16,062 nucleotides of DNA from JAJRVH01 sp964505995 (GCA_964505995.1 CAZDLB010000037.1:1-16062); one strand, 5' to 3'; positions 8,177 through 15,292 are shown, numbered from the stretch's first letter. A program made the numbers and translations. The notes: a model not told the origin generated them from the letters alone.

Positions 8177-8208
8177 AAAGAAAAGGCCCGCAGTCTTCAC
8201 TGCGGGCC
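8177..8208 (-). terminator. Rho-independent terminator of the petABC operon
   Basis: A perfect 10-bp stem GGCCCGCAGT / ACTGCGGGCC (8208-8185) with a four-base GAAG loop is followed on the minus strand by TTTTCTTT. It lies 28 bp after the petC stop codon. Confidence 0.9.
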
Positions 8209-8235
8209 GGGTTTCTTCATGCACACATCGGGCGA

Positions 8236-8931
8236 TCAGTGCTTGACGTCCTTCCAGACCTCCTTCTTCAGCAGGTAGAGAACCAGCGTCAGCAGGATCA
8301 GGAAGCCGACGACCCAGACACCCAGCGTGCGACGCTCGTTCTGGTGCGGATCGGCGATGAAGGTCAGGAACGCGGCCACATCCTGGGCCTGACGCTCCAG
8401 CTCCTCGGTGTCGCCCGCATCATGGTCCAGCCAGCCCAGCGGATCCGGCATCGCGATACGGTTGCCCGGGAAATACTTGTTGTAGTTGCCATCGGGAACC
8501 TTGCCGGCCGGGTCATGCTCGAATCCGGTCAGGATCGAGTAGATGTAGTCCGCGCCACCGCGACGGCCATTGGCGATCACCGACAGATCCGGCGGCACCT
8601 TGCCGTAGGAGACCTCGGCATCCTCGGGCGCCAGATCCGTGATCAGGCCCGCGGTCAGCGGCTTGTCGCCGCGCAGCTCGTCCACCTGTTCACGGCTGAT
8701 GCCGATCTCGGGATAGTCCATCAGCCCCTTGTAGGTGACGTACTTGGCCGAGTGGCAGCCCATGCAGACGGTCGTGAATACCTCCAGACCGCGTCGGATC
8801 TGCTCCTGGTCGGTCACATCGATCTCGGCATGCTTCAGATGCGCACCGTGACCTTCATTGGCCCAGCCCAGCTGGGGCGTTGCCAGCGTCAGCGCAGCGG
8901 CAGCTGCAATCCATAGTTGCTTCAACGTCAT
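8236..8931 (-). CDS. petC: Cytochrome c1, bc1 complex subunit
   Basis: This 231-residue membrane-anchored cytochrome accepts electrons from the Rieske protein and passes them to a soluble cytochrome c. A Sec signal peptide covers about 1-24 (hydrophobic AAAAALTLATP, cleavage after GWA). The haem attachment site CMGCH is at 56-60 and the likely axial methionine is M161 in GNRIAMPDPL. A single C-terminal membrane helix (about 203-221) followed by KKEVWKDVK anchors the domain with the haem on the periplasmic side. The ATG is one base after the petB stop, with GAGGAG inside the petB end serving as the ribosome-binding site. Length is typical of the short proteobacterial cytochrome c1 type. It is the last gene of the operon. 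Confidence 0.96.
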   Translation of the reverse strand: MTLKQLWIAAAAALTLATPQLGWANEGHGAHLKHAEIDVTDQEQIRRGLEVFTTVCMGCHSAKYVTYKGLMDYPEIGISREQVDELRGDKPLTAGLITDLAPEDAEVSYGKVPPDLSVIANGRRGGADYIYSILTGFEHDPAGKVPDGNYNKYFPGNRIAMPDPLGWLDHDAGDTEELERQAQDVAAFLTFIADPHQNERRTLGVWVVGFLILLTLVLYLLKKEVWKDVKH

Positions 8932-8932
8932 C

Positions 8933-10150
8933 TCAGATCTCCTCCGGCAATGGCTTGGTCTTCTCGAACTTGTGCACGAAGGGCAGCAAGAGGAAGAAGG
9001 CGAAGTAATAGGTGGTCGCGAGCTGTCCGATCAGCTTCAGCGTCGGGGTCGGCGCGGAGTGACCGCAGTAACCCAGAACGATGACGCAGACGAAGAACAG
9101 CAGGACCATCTGCCGGTAGACCGGACGATAGCGTGCCGAGCGCACCTTGGAGCGATCCAGGAACGGCAGCACGAACAGGATCGCCAGCGACGCGCCCATG
9201 GCCAGCACGCCCAGAAGCTTGCTCTCGAACGAGCGCAGGATCGTGTACCACGGCGTCAGATACCACACCGGGGCGATATGCGCCGGCGTCTGCAGGTTGT
9301 TGGCCGGCACGTAGTTGTCCACCTCGATGAAGTAGCCACCCATCTGCGGGTTGAAGAACACGATGTAGCAGTAGATCGTCAGGAACACGCCGACACCGAA
9401 CGCATCCTTGACCGTGTAGTACGGATGGAACGGAATCGTGCCCTTGCCCTCGTGCACATCCAGGCCCGTCGGGTTGTTCGAATGCACGACATGCAGCGCA
9501 TGGATATGACCGCCGACGATGGCCGCCAGCAGCAGCGGGAACAGATAGTGCAGCGAGAAGAAGCGGTTCAGCGTCGGATCGCCGACCGAGAAGCCGCCGC
9601 GCAGCACCTGCTGCAGGAAATCGCCGATCACCGGCAACGCACCGAACAGGTTCGTGATCACCGTCGCGCCCCAGAAGGACATCTGACCCCAGGGCAGCAG
9701 GTAGCCGAAGAAGGCTGCGCCCTGCATGATCAGCAGGATCACAACACCAATGATCCACAGCAGCTCGCGCGGCCCCTTGTAGGAACCGTAGTACAGGCCG
9801 CGAGCGATATGCAGATAGACCACGACGAAGAAGGCCGAAGCGCCGACCGCATGCATGTAGCGGATCAGCCAGCCGAAATCGACATCGCGCATGATGCGCT
9901 CGACCGAATCGAAGGCGACGGTATAATGACCATAGGTCAGCGCCGCGCTCGGCTTGTAGTACATCGCCAGGAAGATGCCGGTGAGAATCTGCAGCGTCAG
10001 CACCAGCAGCGCCAGCGAGCCGAAGTTCCACATGTAGTTCAGGTTCTTCGGCACCGGATATTCCGTCAGCTGCGACTTGATGAGCGCCTCGGCACCGGTG
10101 CGCTCGTCAATCCAGGCAAACAGCTTGGTTTTCATGATTTTTTCAAGCAC
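8933..10150 (-). CDS. petB: Cytochrome b, bc1 complex subunit
   Basis: This 405-residue polytopic membrane protein carries the two b haems and the quinol-oxidising (Qo) and quinone-reducing (Qi) sites. The haem-ligand histidine pairs H100/H114 and H201/H215 both show the required 14-residue offset, in YMHAVGASAFF and SLHYLFPLLL contexts. FGYLLPWGQMSFWGATVITN (149-168) matches the cd-helix/Qo region. The Qo motif at 294-297 reads PVWY instead of the mitochondrial PEWY. It contains both the four-helix haem domain and the C-terminal part, so it is full-length rather than split as in b6f. The GTG start at 10150 is favoured because GGGAGG lies six bases upstream; the in-frame ATG at 10135 lacks a well-spaced site. 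It follows petA by 12 bp. Confidence 0.95.
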   Translation of the reverse strand: MLEKIMKTKLFAWIDERTGAEALIKSQLTEYPVPKNLNYMWNFGSLALLVLTLQILTGIFLAMYYKPSAALTYGHYTVAFDSVERIMRDVDFGWLIRYMHAVGASAFFVVVYLHIARGLYYGSYKGPRELLWIIGVVILLIMQGAAFFGYLLPWGQMSFWGATVITNLFGALPVIGDFLQQVLRGGFSVGDPTLNRFFSLHYLFPLLLAAIVGGHIHALHVVHSNNPTGLDVHEGKGTIPFHPYYTVKDAFGVGVFLTIYCYIVFFNPQMGGYFIEVDNYVPANNLQTPAHIAPVWYLTPWYTILRSFESKLLGVLAMGASLAILFVLPFLDRSKVRSARYRPVYRQMVLLFFVCVIVLGYCGHSAPTPTLKLIGQLATTYYFAFFLLLPFVHKFEKTKPLPEEI

Positions 10151-10162
10151 GTCTCCCCTCCC

Positions 10163-10759
10163 TTATCCGATCACGACTTTGGTGTCGCTGATGTACTTGT
10201 ACGGCATCAGGTGCAGGTTGTGCGGCGCAGGCGAGCCCTTGATCACGCGCGCCGAGATGTCGTACAGCGAACCATGGCATGGACAATGCCAGCCACCCGG
10301 CCAGTTCTCCGGCACCGAATCACCCCAGTCCTTGCGACCCTTGGTCGGCTTGAACAGCGGGATGCAGCCCAGATGCGTACAGCTGGCCACGACGATCAGG
10401 TATTCCGGCTTGATGGCCCGGTACTTGCGGTTCTCCGGCGTCATCCACTCGGCGGACACCTCCTCGATGGCCTCGGAGTTCGGATCCTTGAGCATGTCGT
10501 CATGCCCGTCGACCTCGGCCAGGTATTCCGGCGTGCGGTGAACGACGAACACCGGCTTGCCCTGCCACTGGATCACCACCAGCTGGCCAGGCTCGACGGT
10601 GGATACGTCAAATTCGGTCTTGGATGCGGCCAGCGTATCGGCGGCGGGCAGCATGCTTCCGATGAACGGAACCACGGTGGCACCGGCCGCGACAGCGCCC
10701 ATGCCGCCGGCAGCAATATAAAGGAAATTGCGCCGCGACTGATCGGCTTGATCTGTCAT
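10163..10759 (-). CDS. petA: Rieske iron-sulfur subunit of the bc1 complex
   Basis: This 198-residue protein takes an electron from ubiquinol at the Qo site and hands it to cytochrome c1. The N-terminus has a Tat-type signal (SRRNFLYIAAGG) that in this family remains as the membrane anchor. The Rieske cluster motifs are CTHLGC at 127-132 and CPCHGS at 159-164; by family rule C127, H129, C159 and H162 bind the 2Fe-2S cluster, and C132-C161 form a disulfide. The ATG at 10759 has an excellent GGGAGGAGG site upstream, which rejects an in-frame extension of 29 residues. It is the first gene of petABC. All cluster-binding residues are present, so it should be functional. Confidence 0.97.
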   Translation of the reverse strand: MTDQADQSRRNFLYIAAGGMGAVAAGATVVPFIGSMLPAADTLAASKTEFDVSTVEPGQLVVIQWQGKPVFVVHRTPEYLAEVDGHDDMLKDPNSEAIEEVSAEWMTPENRKYRAIKPEYLIVVASCTHLGCIPLFKPTKGRKDWGDSVPENWPGGWHCPCHGSLYDISARVIKGSPAPHNLHLMPYKYISDTKVVIG

Positions 10760-10793
10760 ATTACCTCCTCCCTTGGTTGTGCATGAAGAAACC

Positions 10794-10810
10794 TTCACGA
10801 AAATTTCACG
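10794..10810 (-). repeat. CGTGAA direct repeat upstream of petA
   Basis: On the minus strand CGTGAA occurs twice (10810-10805 and 10799-10794) with an 11-bp period, about one helical turn, 35-51 bp before the petA ATG and just downstream of the weak promoter candidate. This is the geometry of a tandem regulator site, but no known operator is recognised and chance is possible. Confidence 0.3.
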
Positions 10811-10817
10811 AGCCGCA

Positions 10818-10846
10818 TGGCTAGCAGCCCTTGCGCGCTTCGTCAA
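10818..10846 (-). promoter_or_regulatory. Weak candidate promoter of petABC
   Basis: On the minus strand TTGACG (10846-10841; 5/6) is followed after 17 bp by TAGCCA (10823-10818; only 2/6), preceded by TGC as in an extended -10 element. A promoter is required here because the rpe terminator lies directly upstream, but the -10 match is poor, so an activator or another sigma factor may be involved. Confidence 0.3.
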
Positions 10847-10856
10847 TGCATTGGAA

Positions 10857-10898
10857 GCATAAAAAAAGACCGCAAAAAAATGCGGTCTTTTTTTATGC
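10857..10898 (-). terminator. Rho-independent terminator after rpe (symmetrical)
   Basis: A perfect 18-bp inverted repeat (10857-10874 with 10881-10898) surrounds a six-base A/T loop. The GC core is GACCGCA/TGCGGTC flanked by seven A and seven T, so transcripts from either strand end in a U7 tract. It lies 38 bp after the rpe stop. As no plus-strand gene is nearby, only the minus-strand direction has an obvious use. Confidence 0.9.
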
Positions 10899-10936
10899 CT
10901 TACGAACCGGCCTCTCCCGGAGGCTGCCGCCTCCCC

Positions 10937-11599
10937 CTACTGCGCCAGCTCGCGCAGTTCGGCAATCGCCGCGGCATAGTCCGGCTTGTTGTACACGGCC
11001 GATCCGGCCACGATCGCATCGGCGCCCGCGCCGGTCACCTCGGCCACGGTGGACGCGTTCACGCCGCCATCCACCTCGAGCCAGGCATCGCAGCCGGCAT
11101 CATCGAGCATCTGGCGCGCCTCGCGGATCTTGTCGGTCACCGCATGGATATAGGACTGGCCGCCGTAGCCCGGGTTCACGCTCATCAGCAGCACCAGATC
11201 CACGCAGTGCAGCACGTGCCGGATCGTCGAGACCGGCGTGGCCGGGTTCAGGCTCACACCCGCCTTCTTGCCCAGCGAACGGATCAGCTGCAATGTGCGC
11301 TCAAGATGGATGCAGGCCTCCTGATGCACGGTGATGATATCCGCGCCGGCCTTCGCGAAGGCCTCCACCTGCGTTTCCGGATGGTTGACCATCAGATGCA
11401 CGTCGATCGGTTTTTCGGTATGCGAACGGATGGCCTTGCAGACATTGTCGCCAATCGTGATCGGCGGCACGAACGAGCCGTCCATGACATCGAAATGAAT
11501 CCAGTCGCAGCCGCCCTCGTCCACGGCGCGAACCTCGGCGCCGAGATCGGCGAAATCTGCCGACAGGATGGATGGTGCAATAACAAGTTCTTTTTTCAT
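10937..11599 (-). CDS. rpe: Ribulose-phosphate 3-epimerase
   Basis: This 220-residue TIM-barrel enzyme interconverts ribulose 5-phosphate and xylulose 5-phosphate in the pentose phosphate pathway (and Calvin cycle where present). Catalytic and metal residues appear in order: S10 in IAPSILSADF, H35 and D37 in HFDVMDGSFVP, H68 in DVHLMV, and D177 in EVDGGV; the phosphate-binding VNPGYGGQ is at 141-148. Length is typical. The ATG at 11599 has AGGGG six bases upstream and begins with MKKELVIAPS; a longer in-frame start would lie upstream of the predicted promoter's transcription start. It has its own promoter and terminator, so it is a single-gene unit, although readthrough from the sdh operon is possible. 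Confidence 0.97.
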   Translation of the reverse strand: MKKELVIAPSILSADFADLGAEVRAVDEGGCDWIHFDVMDGSFVPPITIGDNVCKAIRSHTEKPIDVHLMVNHPETQVEAFAKAGADIITVHQEACIHLERTLQLIRSLGKKAGVSLNPATPVSTIRHVLHCVDLVLLMSVNPGYGGQSYIHAVTDKIREARQMLDDAGCDAWLEVDGGVNASTVAEVTGAGADAIVAGSAVYNKPDYAAAIAELRELAQ

Positions 11600-11626
11600 C
11601 GTGATCCCCTCTGAATTGGAGGCCGA

Positions 11627-11655
11627 TTTATACCGTTTTGGCGGCAAATCGTCCA
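11627..11655 (-). promoter_or_regulatory. Predicted sigma70 promoter of rpe
   Basis: On the minus strand TGGACG (11655-11650; 4/6) is followed by a 17-bp spacer and TATAAA (11632-11627; 5/6). The transcript would start near 11620, with a leader of about 20 nt containing the AGGGG ribosome-binding site. A short CCTC/GAGG inverted repeat overlaps that site. Confidence 0.5.
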
Positions 11656-11658
11656 GCT

Positions 11659-12393
11659 TCAGCGACGCTCGCTATCGCCCAGCCCGGCAAGCCAGCGGCT
11701 GAGCGCCTCGATCTGTTCCGGGCTCAGCGGACCGCCGCGCTGGCGCGCAAAGCCGGGCATGTGCCGGCTGCCGGTGCCCTGCGCGATCAGTATCGCCAGC
11801 GCCTCGGCATTCTCATGGCCGACAAGCGCGGGAGCATAGCCCCCCTTGCCATCCTCACCATGGCACATCGCGCACACGGCCGCGTAAATCTCGGGTCCCT
11901 GACGCTTGCCTCTGGCCGGCTCGGCATGGCAGGCGGCGCACTGGCCGGAGAAGATGCTGCGGTTTCCCGCCTGCAGATGCGGATTCTCCAGCACCCGAAG
12001 ATGCAGAATCGCACGGCTTTTGCGTCCATGCGCATCGGTCAGCTCCACCCACTTGCGAACCGCGTTCTGCTTGGCGAAGGTGTCGATGCTCACCGTCACC
12101 GTCGTGAAGCCTCCGGGCATCACGATCCGCTGCTCCGGCTCGGCGACCGAGCAGCCGCAGGAGGTTGTCAGCTCGACGATGTTCTCGATGGCATCCCCGG
12201 AGTTGCGCACCAGCAGCCGGGCCACGGCCTTCTCGCCCTCACGCACCTGCCCCATGTCCAGCTCCGGCGGCTCGAACACCAGCGGCGAGGCCGGCGCATC
12301 GGCCGGTGGCGCGGAAGGCCCGGAAGCGGCCGAGCAGCCCGATACCGCAAACAGCGCCAGCATCAGGCCCAGACGCAGCCCCGGGCGCATCAT
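11659..12393 (-). CDS. Lipoprotein with DUF1573-type domain and two c-type haem motifs
   Basis: This exported protein (244 residues from the ATG at 12393) starts with a lipoprotein signal ending in the lipobox FAVSGC, so it should be lipid-anchored at the periplasmic side of a membrane. A beta-sandwich region follows with the DUF1573 hallmarks LDMGQV, VRNSG and TSCGCSV. The C-terminal third has CAACH and CAMCH, 22 residues apart, plus HMPGFA as a possible axial methionine site, as in mono- or dihaem c-type cytochromes. After removing the duplicated gap flank, its ATG overlaps the sdhE TGA as ATGA, so it belongs to the sdh operon; an in-frame ATG four codons upstream (12405) is also possible. 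The electron partner and substrate are unknown; a redox or assembly role near succinate dehydrogenase is only inference. Confidence 0.85.
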   Translation of the reverse strand: MMRPGLRLGLMLALFAVSGCSAASGPSAPPADAPASPLVFEPPELDMGQVREGEKAVARLLVRNSGDAIENIVELTTSCGCSVAEPEQRIVMPGGFTTVTVSIDTFAKQNAVRKWVELTDAHGRKSRAILHLRVLENPHLQAGNRSIFSGQCAACHAEPARGKRQGPEIYAAVCAMCHGEDGKGGYAPALVGHENAEALAILIAQGTGSRHMPGFARQRGGPLSPEQIEALSRWLAGLGDSERR

Positions 12394-12438
12394 CGCTTCA
12401 GCCATGGCCTGAGCGCGTCGGGGATCGGAACATCGCCC
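12384..12438. repeat. Contig-end copy 1 of a 55-bp exact duplicate (assembly artefact)
   Basis: These 55 bases directly before the N run are identical to 12539-12593 directly after it. They hold the sdhE 3' end and the start of the downstream lipoprotein gene. Confidence 0.95.
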
Positions 12439-12538
12439 NNNNNNNNNNNNNNNNNNNNNNNNNNNNNNNNNNNNNNNNNNNNNNNNNNNNNNNNNNNNNN
12501 NNNNNNNNNNNNNNNNNNNNNNNNNNNNNNNNNNNNNN
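12439..12538. other. Assembly gap of exactly 100 N
   Basis: One hundred consecutive N, the conventional filler for a gap of unknown size. Because the sequences on both sides are the same 55 bases, the gap probably contains nothing and the two contigs overlap. Confidence 0.98.
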
Positions 12539-12593
12539 GGCGCATCATCGCTTCAGCCATGGCCTGAGCGCGTCGGGGATCGGAACATCGCCC
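12539..12593. repeat. Contig-end copy 2 of the 55-bp exact duplicate (assembly artefact)
   Basis: Identical to 12384-12438 and beginning at the first base after the N run. Merging the copies removes 155 bp and joins sdhE to the lipoprotein gene with a 4-bp ATGA overlap. Confidence 0.95.
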
Positions 12594-12772
12594 TGCATCA
12601 TCGCCTGCAGCTCGGGCGGCTCGGCCCTGAGCAGCTCCTCCACGGCCGCGGCCACCGAGGCATCGGAGAAATCGGCCTGCAGAAGCGGCGCCAGCCAGGC
12701 ATCCAGCTCCAGCATGCCCTGCCGGTTCAGCCGATAGCGCATCCTGCGCATCTGGAATTCCGACACGTGCAT
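12545..12772 (-). CDS. sdhE: FAD assembly factor SdhE (YgfY/CptB family)
   Basis: This 75-residue protein belongs to the SdhE family, which promotes covalent flavinylation of SdhA. The recognisable segment is YRLNRQGMLELDAWL; family proteins usually read RRGMxELD, with a functional RGxxE motif. Here the motif is Q18-G19-M-L-E22: glycine and glutamate are kept and the arginine just before glycine is glutamine. The helical tail ELLRAEPPELQAMMQGDVPIP fits the family. The ATG lies 9 bp after the sdhB stop and no strong Shine-Dalgarno sequence is seen; in-frame ATGs at residues 8 and 11 are alternatives. Size, position after sdhB and motif together make the call firm. The complete gene lies on the right-hand contig. 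Confidence 0.9.
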   Translation of the reverse strand: MHVSEFQMRRMRYRLNRQGMLELDAWLAPLLQADFSDASVAAAVEELLRAEPPELQAMMQGDVPIPDALRPWLKR

Positions 12773-12781
12773 GGCCGAGAA

Positions 12782-13492
12782 TCAGGACTTGCGGGCGAGA
12801 AGCTTGCGCTTGATGGCATTGATGGCCGCCGTCGGATTCAGCTCCTTCGGACAGGCCTCCATGCAGTTCATGATCTGATGGCAGCGATAGAGCCGGAACG
12901 CATCCTCCAGCATGTCCAGACGCTCGCCGGTGGCCTCGTCGCGGGAATCCACGATCCAGCGATTGGCCTGAAGCAGCGCCGCCGGCCCGAGGAAACGGTC
13001 GCCGTTCCACCACCAGGACGGACACGAGGTCGTGCAACAGCCGCAGAGGATGCATTCGTACTGCCCGTCGAGCTGGGCGCGCTCGTCCGGACTCTGCAAT
13101 CGCTCATGCTCGGGCGTCGGCCTGTCCGTCTGCAGCCAGGGGCGCACCTGGCGGTACTGGTCGAAGAAATGATCCATGTCCACGACCAGATCGCGGATCA
13201 CATGCATGCTCGGCAGCGGTCGCACATGGATCGGCTGCTTCAGCCCGGCGATGGGCGTGATGCAGGCCAGACCGTTGACGCCATTGATGTTCAGGCCGTC
13301 CGAGCCGCAGACGCCCTCGCCGCAGGAGCGGCGATAGCTCAGCGTGCCGTCGATATGCCATTTGATGTGATTGAGCGCATCCAGCAGCTTCATGCCGGGC
13401 TTCGTCACCGGCACCTCGTAGGCCTGCATGTAGGGCTTGTCGTCCTTCTCCGGATCGAAGCGGAAGACCGACAGACGGATCAGCTCGCTCAT
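12782..13492 (-). CDS. sdhB: Succinate dehydrogenase iron-sulfur subunit
   Basis: This 236-residue subunit carries three Fe-S clusters linking the SdhA flavin to quinone. The 2Fe-2S site is C57, C62, D65 and C77 in SCGEGVCGSDGL and NGLAC. The remaining cysteines match the E. coli layout: C147, C150, C153 and C214 for 4Fe-4S, and C157, C204 and C210 for 3Fe-4S. The SWWW stretch at 159-162 lies where the quinone-site tryptophan is found. The ATG at 13492 shares one base with the sdhA TGA (TGATG), so translation is coupled. Length matches the family and no residue is missing. Confidence 0.97.
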   Translation of the reverse strand: MSELIRLSVFRFDPEKDDKPYMQAYEVPVTKPGMKLLDALNHIKWHIDGTLSYRRSCGEGVCGSDGLNINGVNGLACITPIAGLKQPIHVRPLPSMHVIRDLVVDMDHFFDQYRQVRPWLQTDRPTPEHERLQSPDERAQLDGQYECILCGCCTTSCPSWWWNGDRFLGPAALLQANRWIVDSRDEATGERLDMLEDAFRLYRCHQIMNCMEACPKELNPTAAINAIKRKLLARKS

Positions 13493-15291
13493 CAGTACAC
13501 CCTCGCCTTCGGCGGAAAGGATTCCACCGTCATCGGCTGCATGCGCACCGGCTTGTAGGCCAGCTTCACCTTGCCGCCATCGAGGCTGGCCAGCGTATGC
13601 TTCAGCCAGTTCGAATCATCGCGCTCGGGATAGTCGTCGCGCGCATGCGCGCCGCGCGATTCGGTCCTCGCCAGCGCCCCCGCGGCCGTGACCCGGGCCA
13701 GACTCATCAGGTTCTCCAGCTCCATCGCCTCGATCAGCTCGGTGTTGAAGATGCGGCCGGCATCGCTGATCACCGCATCGGGCAGGGCTGCGGCCAGCTC
13801 CTCCAGATGCTGCACGCCCTCGGCCATGACCTTCTCGGTGCGATAGACGCTGAAATGCTCCTGCATGATCGTCTGCATCTTCAGCCGGATCTCGGCCACC
13901 GATTCGCCCTTGCGCCCGGAAGCCGCGGCCCCGAGCCAGCGCTCGACGCGTTCAACCCCCTTCTGCCATGAATCCTGATGCACCGGGTGATGATAGCGCT
14001 GCTCCTGCAACCGCTGCATGACCCGATTGCCGCAGGCGCGTCCGAAGACGACGATCTCCAGCAGCGAATTGCCACCGAGCCGATTGGCGCCATGCACCGA
14101 CACGCAGGCCGCCTCGCCGATCGCATACAGGCCGGGAAAAACGGCCTCCTTGTCCCGGCCCCTGGGATGGACAACCTCGCCGAAGCGGTTCGTCGGTATG
14201 CCGCCCATCGTGTAATGCGCGGTCGGCTGCACCGGGATCGGCTCCTTCGTGCAGTCCACATCGGCAAAGCGCAATGCCAGTTCATGGATGTTCGGCAGCC
14301 GCGACATGATCACGTCCCGTCCCAGATGATCGAGCTTGAGCAGCACATGATTCCGGTCCGGGCCGCAGCCGCGCCCCTCGCGGATCTCCTGGGCAATGGC
14401 GCGCGAAACGACGTCGCGGCTGGCCAGATCCTTCGCCGTCGGCGCATAGCGCTCCATGAAGCGCTCGCCCTCGGCATTGATCAGATAGCCCCCCTCGCCG
14501 CGCACGCCCTCGGTGATCAGCGGGCCGACATCGGCGATGCCGGTCGGATGGAACTGGAAGAACTCCATGTCCTCCATCGGCAGACCGGCGGCCAGCGCCA
14601 GCGCCCCGCCATCGCCGGTGCAGATATGGGCGTTCGTCGTCACGCGGAAGATGCGCCCGGCCCCGCCCGTGGCCAGAATCACGGCCTTGGCCTGAAACAG
14701 ATGGAACTCGCCCCTGGCGATATCCCAGGCCATCACGCCGTGACAGCCCTCATCGTCGGTGATCAAGTCCAGCGCAAAGAACTCCTGGAAGAAATGCGTG
14801 CCGGCGCGGAGGTTCTGCTGATACATCGTGTGCAGGATCGCATGGCCGGTGCGATCGGCTGCGGCACAGGTCCGCGCCGCCTGTCCGCCCTCGCCGAATT
14901 CGCGCGACTGCCCGCCGAACGGTCGCTGGTAGATGCGGCCGTTCTCCAGCCGCGAGAACGGCACGCCCTGATGCTCCAGCTCGCGCACCAGCCGCGGCGC
15001 GGCCCGGCACAGATATTCGATCGCATCCTGATCGCCGAGATAGTCCGAGCCCTTGACCGTATCGTACATGTGCCACAGCCAGTGATCCGAGCTGACGTTT
15101 CCCAGCGAGGCATTGATGCCGCCCTGCGCGGCCACCGTGTGCGAGCGCGTCGGCAGCACCTTCGTGATCACCGCCACGCGATGGCCGGCATCGGCCAGCT
15201 GCAGGGCACAGCGCATGCCGGCCCCGCCGGAGCCGATGATCACGACATCGTGAAAATGATGCTCGACCCTGTCCGTCGACAAATAGGACAT
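13492..15291 (-). CDS. sdhA: Succinate dehydrogenase flavoprotein subunit
   Basis: This 599-residue subunit oxidises succinate to fumarate in the TCA cycle. The FAD-binding loop GSGGAG is at 20-25, and H51 in TRSHTVAAQGG is the expected covalent FAD attachment site. Catalytic-site residues align with E. coli SdhA: H248 (FHPTG), T260 and E261 (TEGVRGEGG), R292 (SRDVVSR, proton shuttle), H359 (AHYTMGGI) and R404 (GANRLGGNSL). The C-terminal helical domain contains ARDDYPERDD. The start is ATG 15291 because the sdhD TAA ends one base upstream and GGTGG is five bases away; an in-frame GTG three codons earlier overlaps that site. It is the third gene of the operon. Confidence 0.97.
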   Translation of the reverse strand: MSYLSTDRVEHHFHDVVIIGSGGAGMRCALQLADAGHRVAVITKVLPTRSHTVAAQGGINASLGNVSSDHWLWHMYDTVKGSDYLGDQDAIEYLCRAAPRLVRELEHQGVPFSRLENGRIYQRPFGGQSREFGEGGQAARTCAAADRTGHAILHTMYQQNLRAGTHFFQEFFALDLITDDEGCHGVMAWDIARGEFHLFQAKAVILATGGAGRIFRVTTNAHICTGDGGALALAAGLPMEDMEFFQFHPTGIADVGPLITEGVRGEGGYLINAEGERFMERYAPTAKDLASRDVVSRAIAQEIREGRGCGPDRNHVLLKLDHLGRDVIMSRLPNIHELALRFADVDCTKEPIPVQPTAHYTMGGIPTNRFGEVVHPRGRDKEAVFPGLYAIGEAACVSVHGANRLGGNSLLEIVVFGRACGNRVMQRLQEQRYHHPVHQDSWQKGVERVERWLGAAASGRKGESVAEIRLKMQTIMQEHFSVYRTEKVMAEGVQHLEELAAALPDAVISDAGRIFNTELIEAMELENLMSLARVTAAGALARTESRGAHARDDYPERDDSNWLKHTLASLDGGKVKLAYKPVRMQPMTVESFPPKARVY

Positions 15292-15292
15292 A

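Noticed and set aside
8083..8178. 32-residue N-terminal extension of AlaC
   Set aside because: It would start upstream of the predicted transcription start and overlap the promoter; family homology begins at the ATG at 8082.
6925..8916. Plus-strand 663-codon reading frame spanning alaC and petC
   Set aside because: It runs antisense across two unrelated genes, the alaC promoter and the petC terminator, with low-complexity composition, so it is not a gene.
8858..10786. Plus-strand 642-codon reading frame opposite petB and petA
   Set aside because: Antisense to conserved bc1 genes and rich in R, H, Q and D without recognisable folds.
12384..12593. 55-bp pair as a genuine direct repeat or mobile-element target duplication
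   Set aside because: Both copies end exactly at the N run and contain coding sequence of the same gene junction, which fits overlapping contig ends far better than biology.
12390..13055. Minus-strand reading frame crossing the N run
   Set aside because: It is translated through 100 N and uses the wrong frame of sdhB; it exists only because of the assembly gap.
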